Source: a bacterium (lineage in GTDB: Bacteria > Actinomycetota > Acidimicrobiia > Acidimicrobiales > Bin134). Taken from it: 64,000 nucleotides of DNA. The DNA lies in NCBI GenBank assembly GCA_026705465.1, contig JAPPAP010000025.1, forward strand, positions 62,001 through 126,000, in the 5' to 3' direction. A program made the translations under genes and the position numbers. Shown here in pieces: positions 25,233-34,352 of this stretch. The notes under the pieces were generated by a model. It worked only from the letters and a program-made list of their open reading frames with translations. It was not told the origin of the DNA and ran no database searches. Numbering within the stretch: the first letter of the stretch is position 1; the number at the start of each line of letters is the position of its first letter.

Positions 25233-25828
25233 CTCCCTGAGGCAAGGTGGCGGAGGGCCGCTTTGAGAAGGGCAGAGGAGTCGCCATCGGATGGCAGGGC
25301 GGCAATGGCGCCACGGACCTCTTCGGCGCTGTAACCCAGTTCGCCCAGCGCTTGGCGGACCACGCTGCGAGCATCGGCCGGCCCGTCGGCCGGTTCGCCG
25401 GATGCCACTGAGGTGGTCACGTCGCCGATGTCGAGCCGGGCCTTGAGCTCCACCAGGAGCCGGGCCGCGGTCTTCTTGCCCACTCCGGGCACCAGGCACA
25501 GGGCGTCGATGTCGTCGCTGGTCAGGATCGCGGCCAGTTCCGAGGGTCCGTATATCGACAAGATGGCCATTCCCATCGCCGGCCCCACACCGTGAGCGGA
25601 GATGAGACCTTCGAAGACTTGGCGTTTGTGGGCGGTGTCGAATCCGTAGAGGGTTTGGGCGTCTTCTCGGATGTGGTGATGGATGTGCAACAGCACGTCG
25701 TCGCCCAGTTCTCCCAAAGCGGCCGAGGTATCGGGCGAGACGGCCACTCGATAGCCGACGCCTGCGGTCTCCACGATCACCTCGTCGGAGTCCCGCAGAG
25801 CCAGCGTGCCCCGAAGCAGCCCGATCAC
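25229..25828 (-). CDS. ruvA: Holliday junction DNA-binding protein RuvA
   Basis: RuvA binds four-way junctions as a tetramer and loads RuvB. This 199-residue form has the N-terminal OB fold (IGLLRGTLALRD...VETAGVGYRV), the helix-hairpin-helix pair (GVGPAMGMAILS, LVPGVGKKTAARLLVELK) and the flexible C-terminal domain that contacts RuvB (ALGELGYSAEEVRGAI). I place the start at GTG 25828, which overlaps the ruvC stop as GTGA; the longer ORF would add 16 unconserved residues inside ruvC. Confidence 0.95.
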   Translation of the reverse strand: MIGLLRGTLALRDSDEVIVETAGVGYRVAVSPDTSAALGELGDDVLLHIHHHIREDAQTLYGFDTAHKRQVFEGLISAHGVGPAMGMAILSIYGPSELAAILTSDDIDALCLVPGVGKKTAARLLVELKARLDIGDVTTSVASGEPADGPADARSVVRQALGELGYSAEEVRGAIAALPSDGDSSALLKAALRHLASGR

Positions 25829-26322
25829 ATTGCGGCCTGGATCCGGGAGGCGGCAGGAGCGTGGGCCAGATGGCAAAGGGCCACCGCCACCGCGTCGGCA
25901 GCGTCCACCGGCTTGAGCGGACGGGGCAGGCCCAGCAGGGTCTGCACCATCTTGCCCATCTGCTCTTTGTCGGCACCGCCCCAGCCGGTGATCGCCTTTT
26001 TGATCTGCGTGGGCGAGTACTCGAACACCTCGGCGCCTGCCCCCACCGCCGCGGCCATGGCCACGCCGCAGGCCTGGCCCACCCCCATGGCGGTGCGGAC
26101 ATTCACCTGGAACAGCACTTGTTCCACCGCCACCGCATTGGGGCTGTAGGTGTCCATCAAGTCGGCTAGCTCGTGTTGGAGCTCGTACAGCCGCCGGGGA
26201 GTGGGATCGTCCTTGTCGGTGCGGATGATGCCCGCCGCGATGGCCTCGGTGGCGCGGCCCTTTTGGCGGACGACGCCATAGCCGCAGCGCGACAGGCCGG
26301 GATCGATCCCCATCACCAGCAT
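25825..26322 (-). CDS. ruvC: Crossover junction endodeoxyribonuclease RuvC
   Basis: The Holliday junction resolvase, 165 residues. GIDPGLSRCGYGVV holds the first catalytic aspartate, VAVEQVLFQVNVRTA the glutamate, and PVDAADAVAVALCH the C-terminal aspartates. I shortened the ORF to ATG 26322 because homology starts there and a TAGTTT box lies seven bases upstream, as expected for a leaderless start; ATG 26313 is another option. First gene of the minus-strand ruvCAB operon, divergent from queA. Confidence 0.95.
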   Translation of the reverse strand: MLVMGIDPGLSRCGYGVVRQKGRATEAIAAGIIRTDKDDPTPRRLYELQHELADLMDTYSPNAVAVEQVLFQVNVRTAMGVGQACGVAMAAAVGAGAEVFEYSPTQIKKAITGWGGADKEQMGKMVQTLLGLPRPLKPVDAADAVAVALCHLAHAPAASRIQAAM

Positions 26323-26329
26323 CAGCCCC

Positions 26330-26335
26330 AAACTA
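26330..26335 (-). promoter_or_regulatory. Candidate -10 box of leaderless ruvCAB transcript
   Basis: TAGTTT on the minus strand ends seven bases before the ruvC ATG in the 68-base divergent region shared with queA. Confidence 0.5.
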
Positions 26336-26390
26336 CCGGGCTGGTGTGACAGTTTTCGGGATAAGGGCTTCGGTCGGATAGAAACACACC

Positions 26391-27395
26391 ATGCGGACTG
26401 AGGAGCTTCACTACGAGCTGCCTCAGGCCGCCATCGCCCAGCAGCCGGCCGAGCCCCGGGACAGCTCGCGGCTGCTGGTGGATCGAGGGCCATCTGCTCC
26501 GCCCGAGCACCGCCTGACCCGTGATCTTCCCGAGCTGCTCGGCCCCGGAGATGTGCTGGTGGTGAACGACAGCCGGGTTATGGCCGCCCGACTGCGGCTC
26601 CGCAAGGCCACCGGGGGCAAGGTCGAAGTTCTATTGCTGGAATCGGACGACGACGGATGGTGGAGCGCGCTAGTACGCCCCGGCCGCCGAGTACGTCCGG
26701 GCACCGAGTTGTGGTTCGGCGACCAACTGGCGATGGAAGTGGGGGAGCGCATCGGCGACGACGGTCGGCGTCGGGTGCGGCCCACCGGCGATCCCAACGA
26801 CCTCATGGATCAAGCTGGCGAGGTGCCGCTGCCCCCCTACGTCACCGGGGAGCTGGCCGACGTCGAGCGCTACCAGACGGTCTATGCCGAACGGCCAGTG
26901 TCGGCGGCCGCGCCCACCGCCGGGCTCCACCTCACCGAAGCAGTGCTGGACCGCTGCCAGGCCGCCGGGGCAGAGGTGTGCGCGCTGGAGCTGGCCGTGG
27001 GCACGGCCACGTTCACCCCGGTTACGGCGGAGGACCTTGAAGACCACGCCATGCACACCGAGTCGTACCGGATCCCCGAGGCCACGCTGACCGCCTGCGT
27101 TCGGGCTGAGCGGGTGGTGGCGGTGGGCACCACCGTGGTGCGGGCGCTGGAGTCAGCGGCGGCCACCGGATCGGCCAGTGGCTGCACCGACCTGTTCATC
27201 AAGCCGGGACACCAATTTGCCGTGGTGGACGCCATGCTCACCAACTTCCATTTGCCCCGGTCCAGCCTGTTGGCCCTGCTGGCTGCCTTTGTGGGCCCTC
27301 GCTGGCGGGATCTCTACTCCGTCGCCCTGGCTGAGGGCTATCGCTTCCTCTCCCTGGGAGACGCCATGTTCTGCGCGAGAAGTCCTGGCCAGTGA
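26391..27395 (+). CDS. queA: S-adenosylmethionine:tRNA ribosyltransferase-isomerase
   Basis: QueA attaches the ribosyl group of AdoMet to preQ1 at tRNA position 34, giving epoxyqueuosine. This 334-residue form shows YELPQAAIAQQPAEPRDSSRLL, VLVVNDSRVMAARL, AAPTAGLHLTEAVLD and the C-terminal MLTNFHLPRSSLLALLAAF. It overlaps tgt by four bases (GTGA), so the two queuosine genes are translationally coupled. It starts a plus-strand run divergent from ruvC. Confidence 0.96.
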   Translation: MRTEELHYELPQAAIAQQPAEPRDSSRLLVDRGPSAPPEHRLTRDLPELLGPGDVLVVNDSRVMAARLRLRKATGGKVEVLLLESDDDGWWSALVRPGRRVRPGTELWFGDQLAMEVGERIGDDGRRRVRPTGDPNDLMDQAGEVPLPPYVTGELADVERYQTVYAERPVSAAAPTAGLHLTEAVLDRCQAAGAEVCALELAVGTATFTPVTAEDLEDHAMHTESYRIPEATLTACVRAERVVAVGTTVVRALESAAATGSASGCTDLFIKPGHQFAVVDAMLTNFHLPRSSLLALLAAFVGPRWRDLYSVALAEGYRFLSLGDAMFCARSPGQ

Positions 27396-28534
27396 CCCTC
27401 CAATTCGACGTGTTGGCCCAAGACGGGCAGGCCCGCAAAGGGCGCATCACCACGCCGAGGGGCTCATTCACCACCCCGTGCTTCATGCCGGTGGGCACCC
27501 GGGCCGCAGTCCGCACTCTCGACACCAGAGACCTCGAGATCCTCAATCCCTCGGTGGTGCTGGCCAACACCTATCACCTGATGATGAGGCCCGGGCCCGA
27601 AGTGGTGCAGCAAATGGGCGGTGTCCACGGGTTCACCGGCTGGGAAGGCCATGTTCTGACCGACTCGGGGGGCTACCAGGTGTTCTCCCTCGATCCCAAA
27701 GTGGATGACGACGGCGTTACGTTCCAGTCCACCTACGACGGCTCTACCCATCGGTTCACTGCTGAACGAGTTGTAGATGTCCAACTCCAGCTGGGCTCCG
27801 ACATCCAAATGGTTCTCGATGTGTGCCCGCCGTCGGATGCCCCCGACTCATTGCTCCGCCAAGCGGTGGACCGCACCGCGGCGTGGGCCATCCGGGCCCG
27901 CCGCCGCTTCCTGGAGACAAGCGGGCACGACACCGGGGCCAACCAGTTCGGGATCGTCCAGGGCGGGACTGATCTCGCGCTGCGGGCCGAGAGCGCAGCC
28001 CGGACCATCGAGGTGGGCTTCGACGGTTATGCAGTGGGCGGGCTCTCGGTGGGGGAGCGCCAAGACCGGATGCTGGAGGCACTGGCCGCCACCTCCCCGC
28101 TCCTGCCCGGCGATCAACCCCGCTACTTCATGGGGTTGGGCGATCCCATTGGACTGGTGGAATGCGTGGCCCTGGGTGTGGACATGTTCGACTGCGTCCT
28201 GCCCACCCGGCTGGCCCGCCACGGTACCGCTCTCACCTGGGAGGGTCGCCTCAACATCGGCAACTCATCGTTCGCCACCGACGACCGGCCCATCGATCCT
28301 GAATTTCCGGCCAGTCCGGTGGCCCGCTACTCCCGAGCCTATATTCGGCACCTCTTCAACGTGGACGAGCCGTCGGCGGCTCGGCTGCTCACCCTCCACA
28401 ATGTGGCCTGGCTGTTGGCCCTCATGGAGTCAGTCCAAGATGCCATTGCCGCCGGCACATTCGGCCTGCTTCGCCAGCGGATAGCCGAGGTCTGGAATCG
28501 TCCTGTTGCGGAGGATGAGCAGCCAGGGCATTGA
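27392..28534 (+). CDS. tgt: tRNA-guanine transglycosylase lacking the zinc cysteines
   Basis: TGT swaps guanine 34 for preQ1 in tRNAs. This 380-residue protein keeps the base-recognition aspartate in LTDSGGYQVFSL (Asp91), the GGLSVGE loop and the nucleophile aspartate in LGVDMFDCVLPTR (Asp264). In the C-terminal zinc site, however, the normal C-x-C-x2-C reads F-P-A-S-P-V (residues 305-310, in DPEFPASPVARYSRAY). All three cysteines are gone; only the histidine (TLHN, His336) remains. The surrounding RYSRAYIRHLF is well conserved, so this is replacement rather than frameshift. GTG start, coupled to queA. Confidence 0.93.
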   Translation: MTLQFDVLAQDGQARKGRITTPRGSFTTPCFMPVGTRAAVRTLDTRDLEILNPSVVLANTYHLMMRPGPEVVQQMGGVHGFTGWEGHVLTDSGGYQVFSLDPKVDDDGVTFQSTYDGSTHRFTAERVVDVQLQLGSDIQMVLDVCPPSDAPDSLLRQAVDRTAAWAIRARRRFLETSGHDTGANQFGIVQGGTDLALRAESAARTIEVGFDGYAVGGLSVGERQDRMLEALAATSPLLPGDQPRYFMGLGDPIGLVECVALGVDMFDCVLPTRLARHGTALTWEGRLNIGNSSFATDDRPIDPEFPASPVARYSRAYIRHLFNVDEPSAARLLTLHNVAWLLALMESVQDAIAAGTFGLLRQRIAEVWNRPVAEDEQPGH

Positions 28535-28580
28535 CCCCCAAGGGTGGCCCGCCAAGTCGTCTCCCGGTGAAGACTTCCGG

Positions 28581-28586
28581 TAGAGT
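28581..28586 (+). promoter_or_regulatory. Candidate -10 box of leaderless yajC transcript
   Basis: TAGAGT ends eight bases before the TTG start of yajC, in the 60-base gap after tgt. It is the same hexamer as before pgsA. Confidence 0.45.
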
Positions 28587-28594
28587 TCAGACCC

Positions 28595-28903
28595 TTGGAG
28601 ATCCTCCCCCTTCTCTTATTGATGTTCGTCGCCATGTACTTCTTCATGGTGCGACCCCAGCAGCGCAAGGCGCGCGAACAGCGAGCGCTGCTCGACTCCC
28701 TGGAAGTGGGCGACGAGGTAATCACCGCATCGGGCCTCTACGGGATGATCACCGCTTTCGACGGCGGCACTGTGTTCATTGAGATTTCCGACGGTGTCGA
28801 GATCAAGATCAGCCGCGAGACCATCGCCAACAAGGTGGTGTACTCCTCCGACATCGACATCGATGGCGACGAGGGCCAGGGCCCTCTGATGAGCGACGAC
28901 TAG
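28595..28903 (+). CDS. yajC: Preprotein translocase subunit YajC
   Basis: A 102-residue protein with one N-terminal membrane helix (LPLLLLMFVAMYFFMV), the hallmark RPQQRKAREQ, and the small soluble domain GDEVITASGLYGMITAFDGGTVFIEI. YajC associates with SecDF at the translocon. The TTG start leaves a normal-length N-terminus. An acidic tail (DIDIDGDEGQGPLMSDD) ends the protein. It leads the yajC-secD-secF operon. Confidence 0.93.
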   Translation: MEILPLLLLMFVAMYFFMVRPQQRKAREQRALLDSLEVGDEVITASGLYGMITAFDGGTVFIEISDGVEIKISRETIANKVVYSSDIDIDGDEGQGPLMSDD

Positions 28904-28921
28904 TCGCAATCCCCAGCACCA

Positions 28922-30466
28922 ATGAGCCGCCGGTCGCTGGTTTCGCTTGGCTTCATCCTGGCCTTGGCGGCCGGGTTGCTGGCCGCCTCGCTGGCCGTTG
29001 GCAACCGACCCCTTCTGGGCCTCGACCTGAAGGGCGGGGTCGAGGTGGTGCTGGAGCCGGAGGAGCGTCCCCAGGAAATCACCGATGGTGATTTGGACAC
29101 CGCGGTCAAAATCATCCGCGAGCGCATCGACGGACTCGGAGTAGGCGAGCCCGATGTGACCCGCCAAGGCGGCCGGGTGGTTGTCCAGCTTCCTGGTATC
29201 AGCGACCAGCAGCGGGCCATCGACATCGTGGGGCAAACCGCCGAACTGCGGTTCCGGCCGGTGTGCGCCGACCTGTTTGCCGAGCCGATTGCCTTCTCCG
29301 ATCCGGAATCCGATATTGAGTTGCCGCCGGCCCCAACCCTGCCCGATCCCGTGTTGGACGAGCGGGGGCTGGCCCCGTGCCCTACTGGCATCGACTACAA
29401 CAGCCTGGCGACGTCCACATCGGCTGAAGACGAACTCGACCGCTTCGTGGTCCTGCCCGAGCGGGACAACAACGGAGAGGTCACCAGGCGATTGCTGCTC
29501 GGCCCGTCGGCCCTCACCGGTGCGGGCCTTTCGGGGGCTGACAGCTCCTATCGAAACGAGTTTGTGGTGGACGCCACCTTCAAGGGCGGTGATGACGGGG
29601 CCGACAAGTTTGACGAGATAGCCATCGAGTGTTTCAGGGGCACCGACTATTGCTGGCCCGGCGCCGAGGGGCGAGGCCGATTGGCCATCGTGGTTGACGG
29701 CAACGTGCAGTCGGCACCGGTGGTGAACGCGGCCAACTTCGACGGTCGGGTGGTCATCTCCGGCCAATTCTCCGAGCAAGAGGCCGATGATCTGGCCTTG
29801 GTGCTGCGCTACGGCGCACTGCCCATCGAGTTCCAAGATCCCACCGACCCCCAGAGCGATAGCACCAGCCGGGCCGTGTCGGCCACCATCGGGGGCGACT
29901 CCCTTCGCGCCGGAGTCATCGCTGGCATCGTCGGGCTGGCGCTGGTGTTTTTGTTCATGATTGGCATGTACCGCCTGCTGGGCTTGATCGCCATGCTGAG
30001 CCTGGGCGTATCGGCCACCCTGTTGTGGGTAATCGTGGCCTGGTTGGGCGAGACCCAGGATTTGGCCTTGACCCTGGCCGGGGTCACCGGCCTCATCGTG
30101 TCAATCGGTGTGTCGCTCGACTCCAACGTGGTCTACTTCGAGCACCTCAAAGAGGATGTGGCCACCGGCCGCTCACTGCGCTCATCTTTGGAGTTGTCGT
30201 TCCCGGCGGCATTTCGGACCATATTCTGGGCCAACTTCGCCTCGCTCATCGCCGCAGTCATCCTGTACTGGCTCTCGGCCGGCTCGGTTCGGGGCTTCGC
30301 CCTCATGCTTGGCTTGGCCTCGGTGCTCGACCTGGTGGCCACCTACTTCTTCCTGCGGCCCTGCGCCCAGCTGATGTCCCGGTCGCCCAGCTTGATGGCC
30401 CACCCCCACCGCCTCGGCCTGCCCACCAGGGAAGAGGCCATTCCCGCGGGAGCTGAGGCATCATGA
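28922..30466 (+). CDS. secD: Protein translocase subunit SecD
   Basis: SecD uses the proton gradient with SecF to complete protein export. This 514-residue protein has an N-terminal helix followed by LLGLDLKGGVEVVLE, a periplasmic P1 domain of about 280 residues, then five membrane helices. The intramembrane motif SLDSNVVYFEHLKEDVATGRS is the actinobacterial version of the D-x-N-V proton relay. It overlaps secF by four bases (ATGA). Confidence 0.96.
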   Translation: MSRRSLVSLGFILALAAGLLAASLAVGNRPLLGLDLKGGVEVVLEPEERPQEITDGDLDTAVKIIRERIDGLGVGEPDVTRQGGRVVVQLPGISDQQRAIDIVGQTAELRFRPVCADLFAEPIAFSDPESDIELPPAPTLPDPVLDERGLAPCPTGIDYNSLATSTSAEDELDRFVVLPERDNNGEVTRRLLLGPSALTGAGLSGADSSYRNEFVVDATFKGGDDGADKFDEIAIECFRGTDYCWPGAEGRGRLAIVVDGNVQSAPVVNAANFDGRVVISGQFSEQEADDLALVLRYGALPIEFQDPTDPQSDSTSRAVSATIGGDSLRAGVIAGIVGLALVFLFMIGMYRLLGLIAMLSLGVSATLLWVIVAWLGETQDLALTLAGVTGLIVSIGVSLDSNVVYFEHLKEDVATGRSLRSSLELSFPAAFRTIFWANFASLIAAVILYWLSAGSVRGFALMLGLASVLDLVATYFFLRPCAQLMSRSPSLMAHPHRLGLPTREEAIPAGAEAS

Positions 30467-31569
30467 GCCGGCTCCAGCGCCTGTGGCGCAACCAGACCAA
30501 GGTGGACTTCCCCGAGCTTTGGAAGACCACCCTGAAGGTGTCCGCCGCCCTGGTCCTTATCAGCATCGTGGCCCTGCTGGTGCGAGGGGTCAATCTGGGC
30601 ATCGAGTTTGAGGGGGGCACGGCGTGGGAGGCATCCGCGCCCGACGTGTCAACCGCCGATGTGCGTGACGCCCTGCGAAACGTGGGCCAGGCCGACGCCA
30701 AGATCCAGTTCGTGGGCGGCGATGTGCTGCGGGTAAGAGCCGAGTTGGATGCTACCGATGCTTCGAGCGTGGCCGAGGTGTCGCTGGCCCTGGCCAACCT
30801 CACTGGCCAGAGCCTTGACGACATCAGCTTCAACTCCATCAGCGCGTCGTGGGGCAATGAGATCACCGACAAGGCCATCCGGGCGCTGATTGTGTTCTTC
30901 ATCGTGGTGGCCATTTACATCACGCTGCGGCTGGAGTGGAGGATGGCCCTGGCCGCTCTTGTGGCAGTGGCCCACGACATCGTCATAACCGTGGGCATCT
31001 ATGCCCTGTTCCAACTCGAAGTCACCCCGGCCACGGTCATCGCCTTCCTCACCATCATGGGCTACTCCCTGTACGACACCTTGGTGGTGTTCGACAAGAA
31101 CCGCGACTACCAGCGCCGCTCTGCCCTGGTCGGGCGGGCTACCTACACCCGGATCATGAACTCGGCGCTCAACACCGTGCTTCTGCGGTCGGTGAACACC
31201 ACCATCACCTCGGTATTGCCGGTTCTGTCGATGCTGGTCATCGGCACGTTGGTGCTGGGAGCGGTCACCCTGGCCGAGTTTGCCGTGGCTCTGCTCATCG
31301 GCTTGCTAGTGGGCACGTATTCGTCGCTGTTCGTGGCCGCCCCGGTCGCCGCTTGGCTGAAGGAGCGCCAACCTGAGTTCGCAGAGCAGCGGGAGCGCCT
31401 GGAGGCTCGGGCCCAGTCCCGGGGCACCACCATGCAAGACGTGGAAGAAGTCGCGGTGGGTCCGACACCGTCCCGACCCGCTGCTCCTCCCTCGGATCGT
31501 CCGGCTCGGCGCCCATCGCAACCGGGTACGGCCATCCCTCCTCGTCCCCGCAAGCGCAAGCGGCGCTAG
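30463..31569 (+). CDS. secF: Protein translocase subunit SecF
   Basis: The 368-residue partner of SecD: an N-terminal helix, GIEFEGGTAWEAS, a short P1-like domain, and five membrane helices with YSLYDTLVVFDKNRD and RSVNTTITSVLPVLSML. The last 60 residues are a Pro/Arg-rich cytoplasmic tail (ending RPRKRKRR), typical of actinobacterial SecF. The stop is TAG and a 32-base gap with a promoter-like box separates it from apt. Confidence 0.96.
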   Translation: MSRLQRLWRNQTKVDFPELWKTTLKVSAALVLISIVALLVRGVNLGIEFEGGTAWEASAPDVSTADVRDALRNVGQADAKIQFVGGDVLRVRAELDATDASSVAEVSLALANLTGQSLDDISFNSISASWGNEITDKAIRALIVFFIVVAIYITLRLEWRMALAALVAVAHDIVITVGIYALFQLEVTPATVIAFLTIMGYSLYDTLVVFDKNRDYQRRSALVGRATYTRIMNSALNTVLLRSVNTTITSVLPVLSMLVIGTLVLGAVTLAEFAVALLIGLLVGTYSSLFVAAPVAAWLKERQPEFAEQRERLEARAQSRGTTMQDVEEVAVGPTPSRPAAPPSDRPARRPSQPGTAIPPRPRKRKRR

Positions 31570-31588
31570 TCCCCAACCGGCGGGCAGG

Positions 31589-31594
31589 TAGGGT
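31589..31594 (+). promoter_or_regulatory. Candidate -10 box of leaderless apt transcript
   Basis: TAGGGT ends seven bases before the GTG at 31602 and overlaps the alternative GTG at 31593, which favours 31602 as the start. Confidence 0.45.
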
Positions 31595-31601
31595 GGGGGA
31601 A

Positions 31602-32144
31602 GTGGAGTCCGGCTGGCCCGAGAGCCTTATTCGGGATGTTCCCGACTTTCCCACCGAAGGGATCGTGTTCAAGGACATCACCCCGCTGCTCGATGATGGC
31701 GATGCCCTTCGATGGGCGGCCGATGAGCTGGCTGACCGGTTTTCGGGCACCTCCGTTGACCGGGTAGTGGGGGTCGAGGCCCGAGGGTTCATTCTGGGTG
31801 CGGCAGTGGCCTATCGCTTGGGCTGCGGTTTTGTGCCCTTCCGAAAGCCGGGGAAACTCCCTTACTGCACCCGGTCGGTGGACTATCAGCTCGAATACGG
31901 CACTGCGTCGCTGGAGGCTCACACCGACGCTCTGGCCGCTGGCCAACGAGTGCTTGTCGTGGACGATGTGCTGGCTACTGGGGGCACGGCCGCCGCCGCG
32001 GTGGAGCTCGTCAATGCGGGGGGCGCGGAGGTAACCGGGGTGGGTTTCCTAATCGAGTTGGGTTTTTTGGAGGGCCGGGAGAAAATTAAGGTCGGTGCCG
32101 ACTGTCCGGTGATCTCACTGTTCTGCTTTGGGGGTGACGAATGA
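31602..32144 (+). CDS. apt: Adenine phosphoribosyltransferase
   Basis: Apt salvages adenine by joining it to PRPP to give AMP. This protein of 180 residues has the adenine-side segment IRDVPDFPTEGIVFKDITPLL, the loop EARGFILGAAVAYRLGCGFVPFRKPGKLP and the PRPP-binding signature VLVVDDVLATGGTAAAAVELV. I chose GTG 31602 over 31593 because the promoter-like box overlaps the latter. Its stop overlaps the rel start (ATGA), matching the apt-rel pair of other actinobacteria. Confidence 0.94.
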   Translation: MESGWPESLIRDVPDFPTEGIVFKDITPLLDDGDALRWAADELADRFSGTSVDRVVGVEARGFILGAAVAYRLGCGFVPFRKPGKLPYCTRSVDYQLEYGTASLEAHTDALAAGQRVLVVDDVLATGGTAAAAVELVNAGGAEVTGVGFLIELGFLEGREKIKVGADCPVISLFCFGGDE

Positions 32145-34351
32145 CTCTGGCCGAGCGGACACTGCCCTGGATGGATCAGCCCGGACAAGGCGTGGGCCCG
32201 TTGCTCAACGCCTATCTCGAGCGCTACCCCAACGACACTGCCGATCGCATCGAGACGGCCTATCGCCTCGCTGAGCAGGCTCACGCCGGGCAGTTGCGCA
32301 AGTCGGGCGAACCTTATGTCACCCATCCTCTGGCTGTGGCCCACATCGTGGTCGAGTTGGGACTGGACGACGTTTCAGTCATCGCCGCCCTTCTGCACGA
32401 CGCCATTGAGGACACCTCCATGGACTTGACCGAGGTCGAGCAGCACTTCGGCAGTGAGGTGGCTTCGATCGTCGACAGCGTTACCCGGCTCGACCGGCTC
32501 AAGTTCAACACTCAGGAGGAGGAGCAGGCCGCGTCCATGCGCAAGATGCTGGTGGCCATTGCCAAGGATCTGCGGGTGCTGGTGGTGAAGCTGTCCGACC
32601 GGCTGCACAACATGCGGACGCTGGCCGCGCTGCCGCTGGAGAAGCAGCATCGGGTGGCCCGAGAGACCATGGACATCTACGCTCCGCTGGCCAACCGCCT
32701 GGGCATGCAGGACATGAAGCTTCAGCTCGAAGACTTGGCGTTCGCCGCCCTGCATCCCAAGCGCTACGCCGAGATCGATCGCATGGTGGCAACTCGGGCG
32801 CCCGAACGGGACCTTTATCTCACCCAGGTTCTCTCCAGTGTGGAGGCCCGTCTGGCCGAACTGGGCATCCCTGCTCAAGTGACCGGCCGTCCCAAGCACC
32901 TGTGGAGCATCTACGAGAAGATGATGACCAAGGATCGCAGCTTCGACGAGATCTACGACTTGGTGGGCATGAGGGTGATCGTCGACTCGGTGCGAGACTG
33001 CTACGCCGCCCTGGGGTCCATCCACGCCACCTGGAAGCCGGTGCAGGGGCGGTTCAAGGACTACATCGCCATGCCCAAGTTCAATCTCTACCAATCGCTG
33101 CACACCACTGTGGTCGGGCCGGGGGGCAAGTCGCTGGAAGTGCAGCTCCGCACCAACGAGATGCATGCCCGGGCCGAGCAGGGAGTGGCCGCCCACTGGG
33201 ATTACAAGGAGGGTGCCACCACCGACGATCTGGCCTGGCTGAGCCGCATCATCGACTGGCAGCAGGAGACCTCCGACGCCGCCGAATTCCTGAGCAACCT
33301 CAAGACCGACCTCGACCACGACGAGGTCCAGGTGTTCACTCCCAAGGGCGACGTGGTGTCGCTGCCGATGGGGGCGATTCCCATCGATTTCGCCTACGCC
33401 ATCCACACCGAGGTGGGCCACGCCTGTATCGGGGCTCGGGTCAACGGCCAACTCGTGCCGCTGGATCGGGAGCTTCGGCCCGGTGACATGGTGGAGATCT
33501 TCACCTCCAAGGTGGCCGACAAGGGACCGTCGCGTGACTGGCTCGGTCTGGTGGCCTCCCATCGGGCTCGCAACAAGATCCGCCAGTGGTTCGCTCAGGC
33601 CCGGCGGGAGGATGCCATCAAGGCCGGCCGCGACGCGGTGGCCGCCGCCTTGCGCCGCGAGCGTCTGCCGGTGGCGAAAATCCTCTCAGGAGAGGAGTTG
33701 TTGCACGCAGCCACCGATATGAATTACCGCGACCTAGACACTTTGTTCGCCGCGGTGGGGGAGCGTCATGTGTCGGCCAAGGCGGTGGCCGAGCGGGTGG
33801 CCGGAATGAGGGTGGAGCCGGAGGCCGAAGAAGTGCTGGACGACGATCTGGCTGCGGTTCCGTCGCCGGCGGTATTGCCCCGCCGCACCGACCAGCCGGT
33901 GGAGGTGGAGGGCCTCGACGATGTTCTGGTCAACTTGGCCCGCTGCTGCAAACCGGTTCCCCCCGACGAGATCATCGGTTTTGTCACCCGGGGCCGGGGG
34001 GTCTCGGTCCATCGTACGGAGTGCGCCAATGCGGTTTCGCTGTCATTCGAGCAGGGCGACCGGCTCATCGATGTGGACTGGAGTGCCGAGCGCAGCGGCA
34101 CCTATTGCGTGACCATCGAGGTCAAGGCGTTCGACCGCACCCGTCTGCTGCGGGACGTGGCCAATGCCTTGTCCACCGGATCGGTCAACATCATGGCCTG
34201 CGAGACCCGCACCGGTGCCGATCACATCTCGGTCATGCGTTTCGACTTCGAGTTGAGCGACGGTACTCATCTCGACGCCCTCTTGCGCACCATCCGGGGC
34301 ATCGAGTCGGTTTACAACGCCTATCGGGTCCTTCCCTCCGCCGCTGGCTGA
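32141..34351 (+). CDS. rel: Bifunctional (p)ppGpp synthetase/hydrolase Rel
   Basis: The stringent-response enzyme, 736 residues. The hydrolase HD domain (about 45-200) has HPLAVAHIV and ALLHDAIEDT. The synthetase domain (about 240-370) has GRPKHLWSIYEKM, RFKDYIAMPKFNLYQSLHTTV and EVQLRT. TGS (about 400-460), a zinc-finger-like region with ARCCKPVPPDEIIGFVTRGRGVSVHRTEC, and an ACT domain complete it. RFKD is the RxKD loop of bifunctional enzymes. Both active sites look intact. It ends one base before hisS. Confidence 0.97.
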   Translation: MTLAERTLPWMDQPGQGVGPLLNAYLERYPNDTADRIETAYRLAEQAHAGQLRKSGEPYVTHPLAVAHIVVELGLDDVSVIAALLHDAIEDTSMDLTEVEQHFGSEVASIVDSVTRLDRLKFNTQEEEQAASMRKMLVAIAKDLRVLVVKLSDRLHNMRTLAALPLEKQHRVARETMDIYAPLANRLGMQDMKLQLEDLAFAALHPKRYAEIDRMVATRAPERDLYLTQVLSSVEARLAELGIPAQVTGRPKHLWSIYEKMMTKDRSFDEIYDLVGMRVIVDSVRDCYAALGSIHATWKPVQGRFKDYIAMPKFNLYQSLHTTVVGPGGKSLEVQLRTNEMHARAEQGVAAHWDYKEGATTDDLAWLSRIIDWQQETSDAAEFLSNLKTDLDHDEVQVFTPKGDVVSLPMGAIPIDFAYAIHTEVGHACIGARVNGQLVPLDRELRPGDMVEIFTSKVADKGPSRDWLGLVASHRARNKIRQWFAQARREDAIKAGRDAVAAALRRERLPVAKILSGEELLHAATDMNYRDLDTLFAAVGERHVSAKAVAERVAGMRVEPEAEEVLDDDLAAVPSPAVLPRRTDQPVEVEGLDDVLVNLARCCKPVPPDEIIGFVTRGRGVSVHRTECANAVSLSFEQGDRLIDVDWSAERSGTYCVTIEVKAFDRTRLLRDVANALSTGSVNIMACETRTGADHISVMRFDFELSDGTHLDALLRTIRGIESVYNAYRVLPSAAG

Positions 34352-34352
34352 C

